Positions 51,760 through 61,991 of a stretch of DNA of 64,000 nt are shown here, piece by piece. Every line of letters starts with the position of its first letter. Within the stretch, counting starts at the first letter, position 1. Position numbers and translations under genes: made by a program. The DNA comes from Alkalisalibacterium limincola (GTDB lineage Bacteria > Pseudomonadota > Gammaproteobacteria > Xanthomonadales > Xanthomonadaceae), in assembly GCF_008017755.1 (NCBI RefSeq), contig NZ_VRTS01000002.1, positions 124,001 through 188,000 on the forward strand, read 5' to 3'. The notes beneath the pieces are model-generated. The model saw only the letters and a list, made by a program, of their open reading frames with translations, was not told the DNA's origin and made no database searches.

Positions 51760-52173
51760 ATGAAAACAACGATTGCAGCGGTCGCAATGGCCGCATCCGT
51801 GCTGGCGGGGTGTTCCGCCCCGGTGCCCGGCGACACATCCAGCAGCCCCGCGCTGGCCGCCGAGCGACCCGCCAAGCTGGGCCTGTGCATGGGCTGCCAT
51901 GGCGAGTCGGGCATCAGCCGGATCCCGGGGACGCCCCACATCGCCGGCCAGGACGAAGCCTACATGCGGCGTTCGCTGACCCACTATCGCGACAACCGCC
52001 GCCAGGGCGGTGCGATGAATGCCGCGGCGGGCAGCCTGTCGGATGGCGACATCCGCGAACTGGCGGCCTGGTACGCCCGCTATCCGTGGCTGGGCCAGGG
52101 CCATGACGAGGCCGACAGCGGTGGGCCCGCGGCGCCGGCCACCGAGAACGACACCGCCGGAGGAGACGCCTGA
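51760..52173 (+). CDS. Cytochrome c family lipoprotein
   Basis: A 137-residue protein with a lipoprotein signal (VLAGC, Cys18) and one covalent haem site, CMGCH at residues 43-47. A downstream Met in [16 protein letters not shown] is the probable sixth ligand, and [13 protein letters not shown] forms the last helix. It is a class I cytochrome, close to the small cytochrome c553/c4 half-domain, and probably an electron carrier in the periplasm. The Gly/Ala/Asp tail is low complexity. Its stop overlaps the J-domain gene start (TGATG at 52171-52175). Confidence 0.88.
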   Translation: MKTTIAAVAMAASVLAGCSAPVPGDTSSSPALAAERPAKLGLCMGCHGESGISRIPGTPHIAGQDEAYMRRSLTHYRDNRRQGGAMNAAAGSLSDGDIRELAAWYARYPWLGQGHDEADSGGPAAPATENDTAGGDA

Positions 52174-52508
52174 TGCGCTGGTATGGAAAAGTGCTGGGCT
52201 TCATTGCCGGCTGGCTGTTGATGCGCCACCCGGCGGGGGGCCTGATCGGTCTGGCGATCGGCCATGCCTTCGACGCGGGCTGGTTCTTCCGCAAGGGACC
52301 CGACCCCTACAAGGAGCTGGGCGTGAGCGAGACCGCCAGCGACGCCGAGGTCGAGCGCGCCTACCGGCGCCTGATCACGCAATACCATCCCGATCGACTC
52401 GAGGGGGTGGCCGAGGAACTGCGCAAGCAGGCCCAGGAGCGCGCCAGCAGCATCAACCGCGCCTACGAAACGATCCAGAAAGAACGCCGCAAGCCGAGCA
52501 AGGACTGA
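52173..52508 (+). CDS. Membrane-anchored J-domain protein (DnaJ-like)
   Basis: A 111-residue protein with a hydrophobic N-terminal segment (about residues 6-36) and a C-terminal J domain carrying the HPD motif (YHPDRL, residues 72-74) after the helix [10 protein letters not shown]. It stimulates a DnaK-type Hsp70 at the membrane. It resembles the C-terminal part of DjlA but lacks the TerB-like domain. It overlaps the cytochrome gene by one base and precedes rpe by two bases. Confidence 0.9.
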   Translation: MRWYGKVLGFIAGWLLMRHPAGGLIGLAIGHAFDAGWFFRKGPDPYKELGVSETASDAEVERAYRRLITQYHPDRLEGVAEELRKQAQERASSINRAYETIQKERRKPSKD

Positions 52509-52510
52509 GC

Positions 52511-53185
52511 ATGTCGAACTGCATCATCGCCCCCTCCATCCTCTCCGCCGACTTCGCCCGCCTGGGGGAGGAGGTCGGCAAGGTCCTCGCCGACGGCGCC
52601 GACTGGGTGCATTTCGACGTCATGGACAATCATTACGTGCCCAACCTGACGATCGGGCCGATGGTCTGCGAGGCGCTGCGCAAGTACGGCATCACCGCAC
52701 CGATCGACGTGCACCTGATGGTCCGCCCCGTCGACCGCATCATCCCCGACTTCGCCCGGGCCGGTGCCAGCCTGATCAGCTTCCACCCCGAAGCCAGCGA
52801 GCACGTGCACCGCACGATCCAGCTGATCAAGTCCGAGGGCTGCCAGGCCGGCCTCGTGCTCAACCCCGGGACGCCGCTGGACGTGCTCGACTGGGTGCTC
52901 GATGAACTCGACCTGGTGCTGCTCATGTCGGTCAACCCGGGTTTCGGCGGCCAGGCGTTCATCCCGTCGACGCTGGAAAAGCTGCGGGAGGTGCGCAAGC
53001 GCATCGATGCCAGCGGCCGTCCGATCCGGCTCGAAGTGGACGGTGGCGTCAAGGCCGACAACATCGGAGAGATCGCCGCCGCGGGAGCCGACACCTTCGT
53101 CGCGGGCTCGGCGATCTTCAACGCCCCCGACTACGCCGAAGTGATCTCGCGGATGCGTTCGGCCGTCGAGGCCGCGCGCAGCTGA
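52511..53185 (+). CDS. rpe: Ribulose-phosphate 3-epimerase
   Basis: A 224-residue TIM-barrel epimerase that interconverts ribulose-5-phosphate and xylulose-5-phosphate. Signature segments are [55 protein letters not shown] and [14 protein letters not shown]. The metal ligands (His, Asp, His and Asp in these motifs) and two catalytic Asp residues are all present. ATG 52511 is two bases after the previous stop, so it is in the same operon. It converges with the small minus-strand ORFs. Confidence 0.96.
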   Translation: MSNCIIAPSILSADFARLGEEVGKVLADGADWVHFDVMDNHYVPNLTIGPMVCEALRKYGITAPIDVHLMVRPVDRIIPDFARAGASLISFHPEASEHVHRTIQLIKSEGCQAGLVLNPGTPLDVLDWVLDELDLVLLMSVNPGFGGQAFIPSTLEKLREVRKRIDASGRPIRLEVDGGVKADNIGEIAAAGADTFVAGSAIFNAPDYAEVISRMRSAVEAARS

Positions 53186-53193
53186 TCGGCAGC

Positions 53194-53213
53194 CGCCGGG
53201 ACAGGACCCGGCG
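53194..53213. terminator. GC hairpin after rpe
   Basis: CGCCGGG (53194-53200) and CCCGGCG (53207-53213) flank ACAGGA between convergent genes. It has no T tract, so the terminator role is tentative. Confidence 0.35.
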
Positions 53214-53218
53214 AGGCG

Positions 53219-53425
53219 TCAGATCGGAGCCCACTCCGGGGCCGCTGCATCGGGGCGACGGGTGGGCACCGCCGGCGTGGGCCTGTGGGTGCCCGGACCC
53301 GGTGCGGCCAGGGCGTGGCGGAAGTCCATGCGCTGCAGCCCCAGATGGACCGAGCGTGGCCGGGGCTGTTCGAAGCAGTCCGGCCGGGCCTGGGCGTCGG
53401 GAAGCTGGTCGGGGATGAGGATCAT
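53219..53425 (-). CDS. Small Pro/Arg-rich protein of unknown function (68 aa)
   Basis: ATG 53425 follows GGAG. The protein starts MILIPDQLPDAQARPDCF and becomes Pro/Arg/Ala-rich toward the end. No family recognised. It lies 21 bp downstream of the stop of another small ORF on the same strand. Both ORFs have good ribosome sites, but their sequence bias is weak, so they may be non-coding. Confidence 0.4.
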   Translation of the reverse strand: MILIPDQLPDAQARPDCFEQPRPRSVHLGLQRMDFRHALAAPGPGTHRPTPAVPTRRPDAAAPEWAPI

Positions 53426-53445
53426 GGTGTTCTCCTTGGCGTGGG

Positions 53446-53577
53446 TCAGCGCCTCGCCGGCGCCAGGTGCAGCAGCAGTCCGATTGCGGTGTAGGCCATC
53501 GCGACACACAGTCTCAGGCCGAGGTTGGCGGGCCTGGTGTCGACGCGACGTGCACTTGCGGTGTGCTCGTTCATCAT
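53446..53577 (-). CDS. Small single-helix membrane protein (43 aa)
   Basis: ATG 53577 (or 53574) follows a strong GAGGGAGAA site. After a basic N terminus there is one hydrophobic helix (about residues 22-38, LCVAMAYTAIGLLLHLA). No family recognised. It may be a membrane peptide or part of a toxin or regulator pair with the 68-residue ORF downstream; this is speculation. Confidence 0.5.
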   Translation of the reverse strand: MMNEHTASARRVDTRPANLGLRLCVAMAYTAIGLLLHLAPARR

Positions 53578-53966
53578 TCGTTCTCCCTCGGGACCCGGGT
53601 CCGGTCCCGGCCTGCCACCCGTGTGCCGCAATCGACGGGAACAGTGTGGCGCCGGGCCGTTTCACTTCCGCGACCCGAGCCATCGGCCGGGGGCGCGACG
53701 CCTTCGCGGGGCGGCCTGCAAAAACCGAATCGCACCGCCCGGGTCACCCGCTCATGGGGAGGCGTGGGGTTCGGCGGGCGGACGGGCAATGCGTCGGTGT
53801 GCTTCATCTGGATTCCCTGGATGACGCCGCCGGGAGGGCGGCTTCAGTGCCATTGCACCGTGCGGCAGGGTGCGTGGCGTGGCGATCCGGGGCACCGCGG
53901 CGACGACTTGTGGCCGTTGTCGGGCAATCGATTGCCTGGCCCGGGTCGGCTGCCTATGCTCGGCCC
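53578..53966. other. 389-bp divergent intergenic region
   Basis: It lies between the 43-residue ORF (-) and the response regulator gene (+). It holds one GC hairpin, GCCGCC (53826-53831) and GGCGGC (53837-53842), without a T tract. No convincing coding frame or consensus promoter pair was seen. It probably contains both divergent promoters. Confidence 0.5.
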
Positions 53967-54655
53967 ATGACCAGAACCGTTGCGATCGTGGAAGATGAGC
54001 CCGACCTGCGCGAGAACTACGCCCAGGCCCTGCGCCGGTACGGCCACGCCGTGCTGGCCTTCGCCGACCGGCCCAGTGCGCGGGATGCCTTTTCCTTGCG
54101 GCTTCCCGACCTGGTGATCATCGACATCGGCCTGGGTGACGAGCCCGAGGGCGGCTTCGAACTGTGCCGCGAGCTGCGGGCGCGCTCGGCCACGCTGCCG
54201 ATCCTGTTCCTGACCGCACGCGATTCCGACCTCGACGTGATCTCGGGCCTGAGGCTCGGTGCCGACGACTACCTGGGCAAGGACATCAGCCTGCCGCAGC
54301 TCACCGCACGGGTGCAGGCGCTGTTCCGGCGCCTGGAGGCGATGCGAGCGCGACTTCGCGGGAGCAGGTGTTCGAACTCCGTGGCACGCGCCTGGAGCTC
54401 GAGCGCATGCGCGTGGCCCGGCTCGGGCATGACGTGCCGCTGACGGTGACCGAGTTCTGGATGGTGCATGCGCTGCTGCGTCATCCGGGCCACGTGAAAT
54501 CACGCGAGCAGCTCATGCGCGAGGCACAGGTGGTCGTCGACGACGCAACGGTGACATCGCACGTGAAGCGGATCCGCCGCAAGTTCGAGCAGGTCGACCC
54601 GGCGTTCGACGAGATCGATACGGTCCACGGCGCCGGATACCGGTGGCGGCCCTGA
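53967..54655 (+). CDS. OmpR-type response regulator of the dedicated sortase system kind, one frameshift
   Basis: Receiver domain (residues ~1-120): acidic pocket in IVEDEPDLREN, phospho-acceptor Asp in LVIIDIGLGDEPEGG, Thr in FLTARDSD and Lys in YLGKDIS. A winged-helix DNA-binding domain follows (HGHDVPLTVTEFWMV to DTVHGAGYRWRP). Near 54347 one base is missing; with it the linker reads MRAATSREQVFELRG and the protein has about 229 residues. The wording resembles regulators found with proteobacterial dedicated sortases. Genes for sortase and target are not in the window. It is followed 50 bp later by its kinase. Confidence 0.85.
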
Positions 54656-54674
54656 AGGCCGCTCCGGTGCTGGA

Positions 54675-54697
54675 CCGGGCCCGCCCGGGCCCGGAGG
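54675..54697 (+). promoter_or_regulatory. Perfect hairpin overlapping the kinase ribosome site
   Basis: CCGGGCCCG (54675-54683) and CGGGCCCGG (54686-54694) are perfect inverted repeats; the second arm touches GGAGG (54693-54697), the ribosome site for ATG 54705. Folding could lower kinase translation relative to the regulator. Confidence 0.4.
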
Positions 54698-54704
54698 CGG
54701 GCCG

Positions 54705-56744
54705 ATGAGGTTGCGCGCGAAGCTGTTGCTGGTGTCCCTGTCCCTGCTGGTGCTGCCGGTCACGGGCTGGCTTTTCGTGCGCCAGATGGAGGGGCTGATG
54801 CGCGCGGGCGAGGCCCAGGCCCTGTCGGCCTCCGCCGAAGCACTGTCGCGCGCGGTCGCCCAGCGGCCCGATGGCCTGCCCCCGGCCGGTCCGGCCCTGT
54901 TCGTCCAGTCGATGCCGTCGGCACCGCGACTCGACGGCCATGCCGACGGGGCCTGGCGGGCCCTGCTGCTGCCGGCCTACCGCTTCGCCGGCGCCGGAGG
55001 CCAGCTCGACGACAGCGTGCCCGACGCATTGCAACTCACCCTGGGGCGCCACGAGGACCAGCTTTACCTGTTTGCGAGGGTGGCCGACGGCGACAGGCAA
55101 CCGGCCGAGGCGCACTGGCCCATTGCCGGGCAACGCGATCACCTGCTGCTGGACGTGCACGGTCCCCAGGGCCGCGTATCGCTGCGCATCGCCAATGTCG
55201 GCAGTGGGCCGGTGAACCTGGTCGATGGCGGCGGCGGCCCCCCGCCATTGCGGGTGGAGGGTTTCTGGCGCGAGACGGCCGAGGGCTACGTCGTGGAAAT
55301 GGCATTGCCGCAAGGCTACGCGCCACAGGCGCTGGCCCTGCGCGTGGTGGATGCGGGTTCCGACGGAACCTTGCGCCAATGGGGCATGGGTGGGGATGTC
55401 GCCCGGACCTGGCCGCTGCTCGCCGACCGACCGGGATTGTCGGCGCCACTGGCGGAACTGCTTGCCCCGGGCGTGCGTGGCCGGATCGTCGACTCCGCCG
55501 GATGGGTGATGGCGCAGGCGGGCGACCCGATGCTGCCGGAGGGCGCTCGCGAGGTGCCCTGGTGGCGGCGTCATCTCTATCGCATCCTTCTGAGCTCGGC
55601 CGACGCCTCCCGCGATCCCGTCGCCGATGCCTCGCCGCGCAGCGCTCCAGATGAAGTGCGTGAGGCCCTGGCCGGACGAGCCTCGAGCACCTGGCGACGC
55701 GATGCCACCGGAGAGCGCCAGTGGCTGTCCGTGGCGGTGCCGCTCCGCCGGGAAGGGGAGTCGCAGGCGCGCGGTGCACTGGTGCTGGAGCGCGAGAACC
55801 CGAGCGTGCTGTTGCTCGCCGACCAGGCACTCCTGCGCCTGCTGGGCTTGAGCCTGCTCGCCTTCGTTGGCTCGGCGGGGGTGATCTTCCTCTTCGCCGG
55901 GCGACTGAGCTGGCGCATCCGGCGACTGCGCGACGTGGCGGAAACCGCCCTGGACCGGGATGGCCGCGTCAGCGCGCGGGGCGCACGCGAGCTGCGTTCG
56001 GAGAGCCGCGACGAAGTGGGCGACCTGGCCAGGAGCTTCGCGCGCCTGCTGGACGAGGTGGCCGGCTACGGCGACTACCTGCAGGGCCTGGCGGGCAAGC
56101 TGTCGCACGAGATCAACACGCCGCTGGCCATCGTGCGCGGATCGCTGGACAACATCGATGCGGCGCAGTTGCCCGAGGCCGACCGCGCCTGCGTCGCGCG
56201 CGCGCGCAGCGGGGTCGACCGGTTGGGCACGCTGGTGCGGCAGATGAGCGAGGCGACGCGCATCGAGCGCGCGGTCGGTGATGCCGACGCCGAGCTCGTC
56301 GACGTGGGTGCACTGGTGCGTGATTGCGCCGAGGGCTACCGCGCGCTGCTCGAACCCCGGGCACTGCAGGTCAGCGTGCCCACGTCGCCGCTGCCGATGC
56401 GCGTGGCCCCGGACCTGGTCGCGCAGGCGCTCGACAAGCTGGTGGACAATGCGCGCGGGTTCACCCCCGAAGACGGCTGGGTGCGCATCAGCCTGGAACC
56501 GGTGCCCGGCGGCGTGTGCCTGGCCGTGGCGAACCAGGGGCCGCCGCTGCCCGGGCGCATGCATGGCAAGTTGTTCGACTCGCTGGTCAGCGTACGCGAG
56601 GGCCGTGGCGAGGGCAGCCACCTGGGGCTGGGCCTGTACGTGGTCCGCCTGGTGGCGGCGCTTCATCGCGGTCGCGCCGAGGCCTCCAACCTGCGCGGGG
56701 GAGAAGGCGTGGAGTTCCGCATGATCCTGCAGGAGCTGGTGTAG
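54705..56744 (+). CDS. Sensor histidine kinase with CBM9-like periplasmic domain
   Basis: A 679-residue kinase. An N-terminal membrane helix (~6-26) is followed by a periplasmic region whose middle part (LDGHADGAWRALLLPAYRF, LYLFARVADGD, GYVVEMALP) resembles a carbohydrate-binding CBM9/DOMON-like sensor. A second helix (~383-400), a HAMP-like linker and the kinase core follow. The phospho-acceptor His468 lies in LSHEINTPLAIVRGS, the N box is DKLVDNARGF, and the G box GSHLGLGLYVVRLVA. The overall design matches kinases of proteobacterial dedicated sortase systems. The gene sits directly downstream of its regulator. Confidence 0.88.
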   Translation: MRLRAKLLLVSLSLLVLPVTGWLFVRQMEGLMRAGEAQALSASAEALSRAVAQRPDGLPPAGPALFVQSMPSAPRLDGHADGAWRALLLPAYRFAGAGGQLDDSVPDALQLTLGRHEDQLYLFARVADGDRQPAEAHWPIAGQRDHLLLDVHGPQGRVSLRIANVGSGPVNLVDGGGGPPPLRVEGFWRETAEGYVVEMALPQGYAPQALALRVVDAGSDGTLRQWGMGGDVARTWPLLADRPGLSAPLAELLAPGVRGRIVDSAGWVMAQAGDPMLPEGAREVPWWRRHLYRILLSSADASRDPVADASPRSAPDEVREALAGRASSTWRRDATGERQWLSVAVPLRREGESQARGALVLERENPSVLLLADQALLRLLGLSLLAFVGSAGVIFLFAGRLSWRIRRLRDVAETALDRDGRVSARGARELRSESRDEVGDLARSFARLLDEVAGYGDYLQGLAGKLSHEINTPLAIVRGSLDNIDAAQLPEADRACVARARSGVDRLGTLVRQMSEATRIERAVGDADAELVDVGALVRDCAEGYRALLEPRALQVSVPTSPLPMRVAPDLVAQALDKLVDNARGFTPEDGWVRISLEPVPGGVCLAVANQGPPLPGRMHGKLFDSLVSVREGRGEGSHLGLGLYVVRLVAALHRGRAEASNLRGGEGVEFRMILQELV

Positions 56745-56903
56745 CCCGCGCCGGGTCGGGGTCGTCCCTGACCCCTCGTTTCTTCCCTGCCCATGCGCGG
56801 TTCCCGGAGGACGGGTGCAGTATCGCGCCGGGATGTGACAGTCGTTCGTACGCGCCTGCTGGCATACTCGGGGGCTCGCCGCACCCACCCCAGGACGACT
56901 CGC

Positions 56904-58393
56904 GTGATCGATGCCGAACGCTTCGGGCAGTTCGCCCACCAGGGCTACAACCGCATTCCGGTGGTGCGGGAGGTGCTGTCCGACCTCGACACGCCCCTGT
57001 CGGTCTACCTGAAACTGGCCGATGGCCCGAACGCCTACCTGTTCGAGTCGGTCGAGGGGGGCGAGACCTGGGGCCGCTACTCGATCATCGGCTTGCCGGC
57101 CAGCCGCAGCTACAGCTTCCGCGGCCACGTGCTGGAAGTGCGGGACTGCGGGGAGCTCGTCGAACGGCGCCAGGTGGCCGATCCGCTGGGCGAGGTCGAG
57201 AAGATCCGCGCCGAGTACCGCGTCCCGGTCATCCCGGGCCTGCCGGACTTCACCGGCGGGCTGGTGGGTTACTTCGGCTTCGAAAGCATCGGCTACGTCG
57301 AGCCGCGGCTGGCGGGTGACGCGCCGGGTCAGGCGGCCAAGCCCGACCAGCTCGGCACACCCGACATCCTGCTGCTGCTCAGCGAGGAAGTGGCGGTGTT
57401 CGACAACCTCAAGGGGCGGCTGTACCTGGTGGTGCACGCCGACCCGGAGCAGCCGCGCGCATGGGCGCGCGCCCAGCGCCGACTCGATGCGCTGGTCCAT
57501 CGCCTGCGCCAGGGCGGGGTCGGCTATCCGGAGCTGCTCTCGCCGCAACGGGTGGGCGAGGAGGACTTCGTCTCCGGCTTCACCCGCGAGGGCTTCATCG
57601 CCGCGGTCGAGAGGAGCAAGGAGTACATCCGCGCCGGCGATGTGTTCCAGGTCGTGCTCAGCCAGCGCATGAGCCTGCCGTTCCTGGCCCGGCCGGTCGA
57701 TGTCTACCGTGCCCTGCGCGCGCTCAATCCGTCGCCCTACATGTTCTTCATGGATTTCGGCGACACCCAGGTGGTCGGCTCCTCGCCGGAAATCCTGGTT
57801 CGCCAGAAGGCGGGCAAGGTGACGGTGCGGCCGATCGCCGGGACCCGCCCGCGCGGCGACACCCCGGAGGCCGATGTCGCGCTCGAGGCCGAGCTGCTGG
57901 CCGACCCCAAGGAGCGCGCCGAACACCTGATGCTGATCGACCTGGGGCGCAACGACGTCGGCCGGGTCAGCACGCCGGGCACCGTCGAGGTCGGCGAGCG
58001 TTTCGTCATCGAGCGCTACAGCCACGTCATGCACATCGTCAGCGAGGTCACCGGCAACCTGCAGCCCGGACTGAGCTATGCCGACGTGCTCAAGGCGACG
58101 TTCCCGGCCGCACCGTGAGCGGTGCGCCGAAGATCCGTGCACTGGAAATCATCCGCGAGCTCGAGCCGATCAAGCGCAACATCTACTCGGGAGCCGTGGG
58201 CTACATCGGCTTCAACGGCGATGCGGACACGGCGATCGCCATCCGCACGGCGGTGATCCAGGACGGGCGCCTGCATGTGCAGGCCGGTGCCGGCATCGTC
58301 CACGATTCCGACCCTCTCAAGGAGTGGGAGGAAACGATGAACAAGGGGCGCGCGCTGTTCCGGGCGGTGGCCGAGGCCGCCGGCGGGTTGTAG
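56904..58393 (+). CDS. trpE: Anthranilate synthase component I, one frameshift
   Basis: Chorismate-using subunit that makes anthranilate with ammonia from TrpG. The GTG start at 56904 follows AGGA. Family stretches are [47 protein letters not shown] and [11 protein letters not shown]. Near 58109 one G is missing (CCGGCC-GCACC), and the frame then continues as [15 protein letters not shown] to the stop at 58393, giving about 496 residues. Since the active-site motif is intact on both sides, an error is likely. The upstream 159 bp has an extended -10-like TGGCATACT near 56862-56870. Confidence 0.94.
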
Positions 58394-58492
58394 GTCGGCC
58401 ACGGCCTGCCGTTCAGCTTTCGATGGCCGCCCATCGGCGGGCTTGCTAGCCTGCGGCGAGGAGTGTTCCGCCTCCTTATCGGGAGACTTGGC

Positions 58493-60232
58493 ATGGAGCC
58501 ACAGGGCAATCGAAACCGCTATGCGCCGGGCCTGCGCTTCTGGCTCGGCCTGAGCTACGGCGGGCTGGCCGTGATGCTGGTGCTCGTGGTCAGCGTGCTG
58601 GTCGAGCGCATGGCCGCCCGGCACCTCCAGGAAGGCGTGGCCGCGACATTGTCGCTGTCGGCCGCGGACCTCTCCGGCAGGCTTGAAGATGGCCTGCGCG
58701 AGCGGCTCGACGACATGCGGGCGCTGTCGGTGCTGCCATTGTTCGACCTGCAGGCGATCGACCCGGGTGCGCTCCAGGAGCATTTCCAGCAACTCGCGCG
58801 CAGCTTCCCGGACTACGCGTGGATTGGACTGGTCGATGCCCAGGGTCGCGTCGTGGTGGCCAAGGACGGGCTTCTCGAAGGCGTGGATGTCTCCGGCCGA
58901 CCCTGGTTCGCCGGCGCGTTGCAGGGCCCCTACCTGGGCGATCTGCACGAAGCCGTGCTGCTGGAGCAGTTGTTGCAGGCACACGACGACGAACCGCTGC
59001 GTTTCCTGGACGTTGCGGCCCCGGTGCGCAATCCCTCCGGCGACGTGGACGGGGTCGTCGCCGCGCACCTATCATGGGCCTGGGCGCGACGCCTGGCACG
59101 GCAGCTGGATCCGACGCTGCTGGGGCTGGACGGCGCCGAGCTGATCGTCATGTCCGCCGAGGGCGTGGTGATCCTGGGTCCAGGGGACATGGCGGGGCGC
59201 CACCTGCCGGTCGCGCTGGAGCACGTGAGCCGCGACCGGAACGACGGCTGGTTCAGGGCGCACTGGAGCGATGGCGGGGAATACATCACTGGCTTCGCCA
59301 GGCCTTCCGGCGCCATCGAGGACATGGGGCTGGGTTGGATCACGCTGGTGCGACAGCCGGTCGGCGAGGCACTGGCACCCCTGCGGGAGCTTCGCAGCAC
59401 CGTGGCGGTGCTGGCGATCGTCCTCGGCTTGCTTGGCGTGGGCGCAGCGGTGATCCTCGGGCGCTGGATCGGCCGGCCACTGCGGGAGCTCGCCCGCGAG
59501 GCGCGCCGGATCCGCGAGCGCAGGGGTGGGGCGGTGCTGGCCGACCCCGGCGGCTACCGCGAGGCGCGCGACCTGGCCCGGAGCCTGCAGCAACTGGTCG
59601 GCGACCTGACCGGCCGCGAAGCGGAACTGCTGCGGCTCGCCGAAACCCTCGAGCAACGCGTTTCCGAACGCACCGCCGAGCTGAGCTCGCTCAACGTGCA
59701 GCTCGAGGCGATGGCCTTGAGCGATTCGCTGACCGGCCTTGCCAACCGCCGCCGCTTCAACGACGAACTCGACGAGGCGGTGCAGCGGGCCACCGAACAG
59801 GGCCTGCCCCTGTCGCTGCTGATCCTGGACGTGGACCATTTCAAGGTGGTCAACGATGCCCATGGCCACCCCGCGGGCGACGTGGTCTTGCGTTGGCTGG
59901 CCGAAGTGGCGACCAGCCAGGTGCGCGGCACGGACTTGCTGGCACGCACCGGCGGCGAAGAGTTCGCGGTGCTGGCCATCGACACGCCAGGGGACGAGGC
60001 GGTCGCCCTGGCCGAAAGGCTCAGGGCCGCGATCCAGGAACGGGGCCCGGTCAGCGTGGGCCGCGTCGCCATCCCGTTGACGGTCAGCGTCGGCGTCGCT
60101 TCGATCGAATACCTTGCCGACGAGATGCTGCTGATGGATCCCGCCACGATCGCCGCCAAGCTGGTGGCGGACGCCGACGGGGCGCTGTATCGGGCCAAGC
60201 AGCGCGGCCGCAACCGCGTGCAGAACGCCTGA
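58493..60232 (+). CDS. Diguanylate cyclase with periplasmic sensor and HAMP domain
   Basis: A 579-residue membrane protein that makes cyclic di-GMP. Two transmembrane helices (about residues 20-40 and 300-325) enclose a Cache-like periplasmic sensor ([21 protein letters not shown]); HAMP and a coiled coil follow. The GGDEF domain has an active GGEEF site (residues 487-491) and an inhibitory I-site RGTD nine residues earlier. There is no EAL domain. ATG 58493 follows GGGAGA. It sits between trpE and trpG, 99 bp after trpE. Confidence 0.94.
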   Translation: MEPQGNRNRYAPGLRFWLGLSYGGLAVMLVLVVSVLVERMAARHLQEGVAATLSLSAADLSGRLEDGLRERLDDMRALSVLPLFDLQAIDPGALQEHFQQLARSFPDYAWIGLVDAQGRVVVAKDGLLEGVDVSGRPWFAGALQGPYLGDLHEAVLLEQLLQAHDDEPLRFLDVAAPVRNPSGDVDGVVAAHLSWAWARRLARQLDPTLLGLDGAELIVMSAEGVVILGPGDMAGRHLPVALEHVSRDRNDGWFRAHWSDGGEYITGFARPSGAIEDMGLGWITLVRQPVGEALAPLRELRSTVAVLAIVLGLLGVGAAVILGRWIGRPLRELAREARRIRERRGGAVLADPGGYREARDLARSLQQLVGDLTGREAELLRLAETLEQRVSERTAELSSLNVQLEAMALSDSLTGLANRRRFNDELDEAVQRATEQGLPLSLLILDVDHFKVVNDAHGHPAGDVVLRWLAEVATSQVRGTDLLARTGGEEFAVLAIDTPGDEAVALAERLRAAIQERGPVSVGRVAIPLTVSVGVASIEYLADEMLLMDPATIAAKLVADADGALYRAKQRGRNRVQNA

Positions 60233-60271
60233 GTCCCGGCACGGGTGCCCGCTCCTCCTCGCGGGGGCCGC

Positions 60272-60277
60272 TATACT
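60272..60277 (+). promoter_or_regulatory. Candidate -10 element before trpG
   Basis: TATACT in the context CCGCTATACTCGCC, about 44 bp before ATG 60321. Suggests trpG and following genes may have their own promoter apart from trpE and the cyclase. No clear -35. Confidence 0.35.
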
Positions 60278-60320
60278 CGCCCGTTGCCCGCCCCGCGCTG
60301 ACCAGGCCCCGGATGCAGCC

Positions 60321-60899
60321 ATGCTGCTGATGATCGACAACTACGACAGTTTCACGTTCAACCTCGTTCAGTACTTCGGCGAGCTCGGGCAGGAGGTGCA
60401 CGTGATCCGCAACGACGACCTCGACGTCGCCGGGATCCGCGCACTGGGCCCCCGGCGCATCGTCATCTCGCCCGGGCCGTGCACGCCCAACGAAGCCGGC
60501 GTGTCGGTCGACGTGGTGCGCGAACTGGGCCGCGACATCCCGCTGCTGGGCGTGTGCCTGGGCCACCAGAGCATCGGCCAGGCCTTCGGTGGCGAGGTCG
60601 TGCGTGCGAAGCGGATCATGCACGGCAAGACGTCGATGCTCAGGCATTCCGGCACCAGCGTCTTCGCCGGGCTTCCCGACCCGTTCGAAGCCACCCGCTA
60701 CCACTCGCTTGTGGTGCGCCGCGAAAGCCTGCCGGACTGCCTGGAGGTGACCGCATGGACCGAGGGCGAGGACGGGGGGTTCGACGAGATCATGGGCCTG
60801 CGCCACCGCGAGCTGCCGATCCACGGGGTGCAGTTCCATCCCGAATCGATCCTCACCCAGCACGGGCATGCCCTGCTGCAGAATTTCCTCGACAGCTGA
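60321..60899 (+). CDS. trpG: Anthranilate synthase component II (glutamine amidotransferase)
   Basis: A 192-residue class I glutamine amidotransferase that feeds ammonia to TrpE (and possibly PabB). The catalytic triad is Cys79 in GVCLGHQ and His173/Glu175 in QFHPES. Other landmarks are [14 protein letters not shown] and MHGKTS. It is stand-alone, not fused to TrpE or TrpD. ATG 60321 is 88 bp after the cyclase stop and 39 bp before trpD. Confidence 0.95.
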   Translation: MLLMIDNYDSFTFNLVQYFGELGQEVHVIRNDDLDVAGIRALGPRRIVISPGPCTPNEAGVSVDVVRELGRDIPLLGVCLGHQSIGQAFGGEVVRAKRIMHGKTSMLRHSGTSVFAGLPDPFEATRYHSLVVRRESLPDCLEVTAWTEGEDGGFDEIMGLRHRELPIHGVQFHPESILTQHGHALLQNFLDS

Positions 60900-60937
60900 C
60901 CTGACGCCGGGTCGCCGCCGCGCCCAAGGAGCCCATC

Positions 60938-61987
60938 ATGCCCATCACGCCCCAGGAAGCGCTTCAGCGCACGATCGAACACCGCGAGATCTTCCATGAC
61001 GAGATGGTCGAGTTGATGCGAATGATCATGCGCGGCGAGGTGTCGCCGGTCATGAGCGCGGCGATCCTGACCGGGCTGCGGGTGAAGAAGGAGACGATCG
61101 GCGAGATCGCCGGTGCCGCCCAGGTGATGCGCGAGTTCTCCGCCCGCGTGGAGGTGCCCGACAGCGAGCACTTCGTCGACATCGTCGGCACCGGTGGTGA
61201 TGGCGCGCACAGCTTCAACATCTCCACCGCATCGATGTTCGTCGTCGCCGCGGCCGGGGCCAAGGTCGCCAAGCACGGCAATCGCAGCGTGTCCTCGAAG
61301 TCGGGAAGTGCCGACGTGCTCGAGGCGCTGGGCGCGGCGATCGAACTGCAACCCGACCAGGTGGCCGAGTGCATCGCCGAGACCGGCCTGGGTTTCATGT
61401 ACGCGCCGATCCACCATCCGGCGATGAAGAACATCGCCCCGGTCCGCCGCGAGATGGGCGTGCGCACGATCTTCAACATCCTCGGGCCGCTGACCAATCC
61501 CGCGGCCGCACCGAACATCCTGATGGGCGTGTTCCACCCCGACCTGGTCGGTATCCAGGTGCGCGCGCTGCGCAAGCTCGGGGCCAAACGCGCGCTGGTG
61601 GTATGGGGACGCGACGGCATGGACGAGATCTCGCTGGGCGCGGCCACGCTGGTCGGCGAACTGCGTGACGGGGAAGTGCGCGAGTACGAGATCCACCCGG
61701 AGGACTTCGGCATCCAGATGGCTGCCAGCCGCAATCTCGAAGTGGCCGACGCCGAGCAGTCGCGGCGGATGTTGATCCAGGCGCTGGACAACGTCGAGGG
61801 GCTGCCGCGCGAGATCGTCGCGCTCAACGCCGGTGCCGCGTTGTACGTGGCCGGCCGCGCCGATACGATCGCGACGGGCATCGAGCTGGCACGCGCCACG
61901 CTGGCCTCGGGCGCGGCCCTGGCGAAGATGGAGGAGTTCGTGGGCGTCACCCGGCAACTGGCCGGGCAACCGGTCGGCGGGGGCTGA
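60938..61987 (+). CDS. trpD: Anthranilate phosphoribosyltransferase
   Basis: A 349-residue enzyme that joins anthranilate to PRPP. The PRPP motif is [14 protein letters not shown], and [21 protein letters not shown] plus [36 protein letters not shown] are family signatures. ATG 60938. It is directly followed by trpC: 4 bp gap to the GTG start. Confidence 0.96.
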   Translation: MPITPQEALQRTIEHREIFHDEMVELMRMIMRGEVSPVMSAAILTGLRVKKETIGEIAGAAQVMREFSARVEVPDSEHFVDIVGTGGDGAHSFNISTASMFVVAAAGAKVAKHGNRSVSSKSGSADVLEALGAAIELQPDQVAECIAETGLGFMYAPIHHPAMKNIAPVRREMGVRTIFNILGPLTNPAAAPNILMGVFHPDLVGIQVRALRKLGAKRALVVWGRDGMDEISLGAATLVGELRDGEVREYEIHPEDFGIQMAASRNLEVADAEQSRRMLIQALDNVEGLPREIVALNAGAALYVAGRADTIATGIELARATLASGAALAKMEEFVGVTRQLAGQPVGGG

Positions 61988-61991
61988 GCAG

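Noticed and set aside
53826..53842. GCCGCC/GGCGGC hairpin in the gap before the response regulator
   Set aside because: No T run, and it lies in a very GC-rich stretch where such stems occur often by chance.
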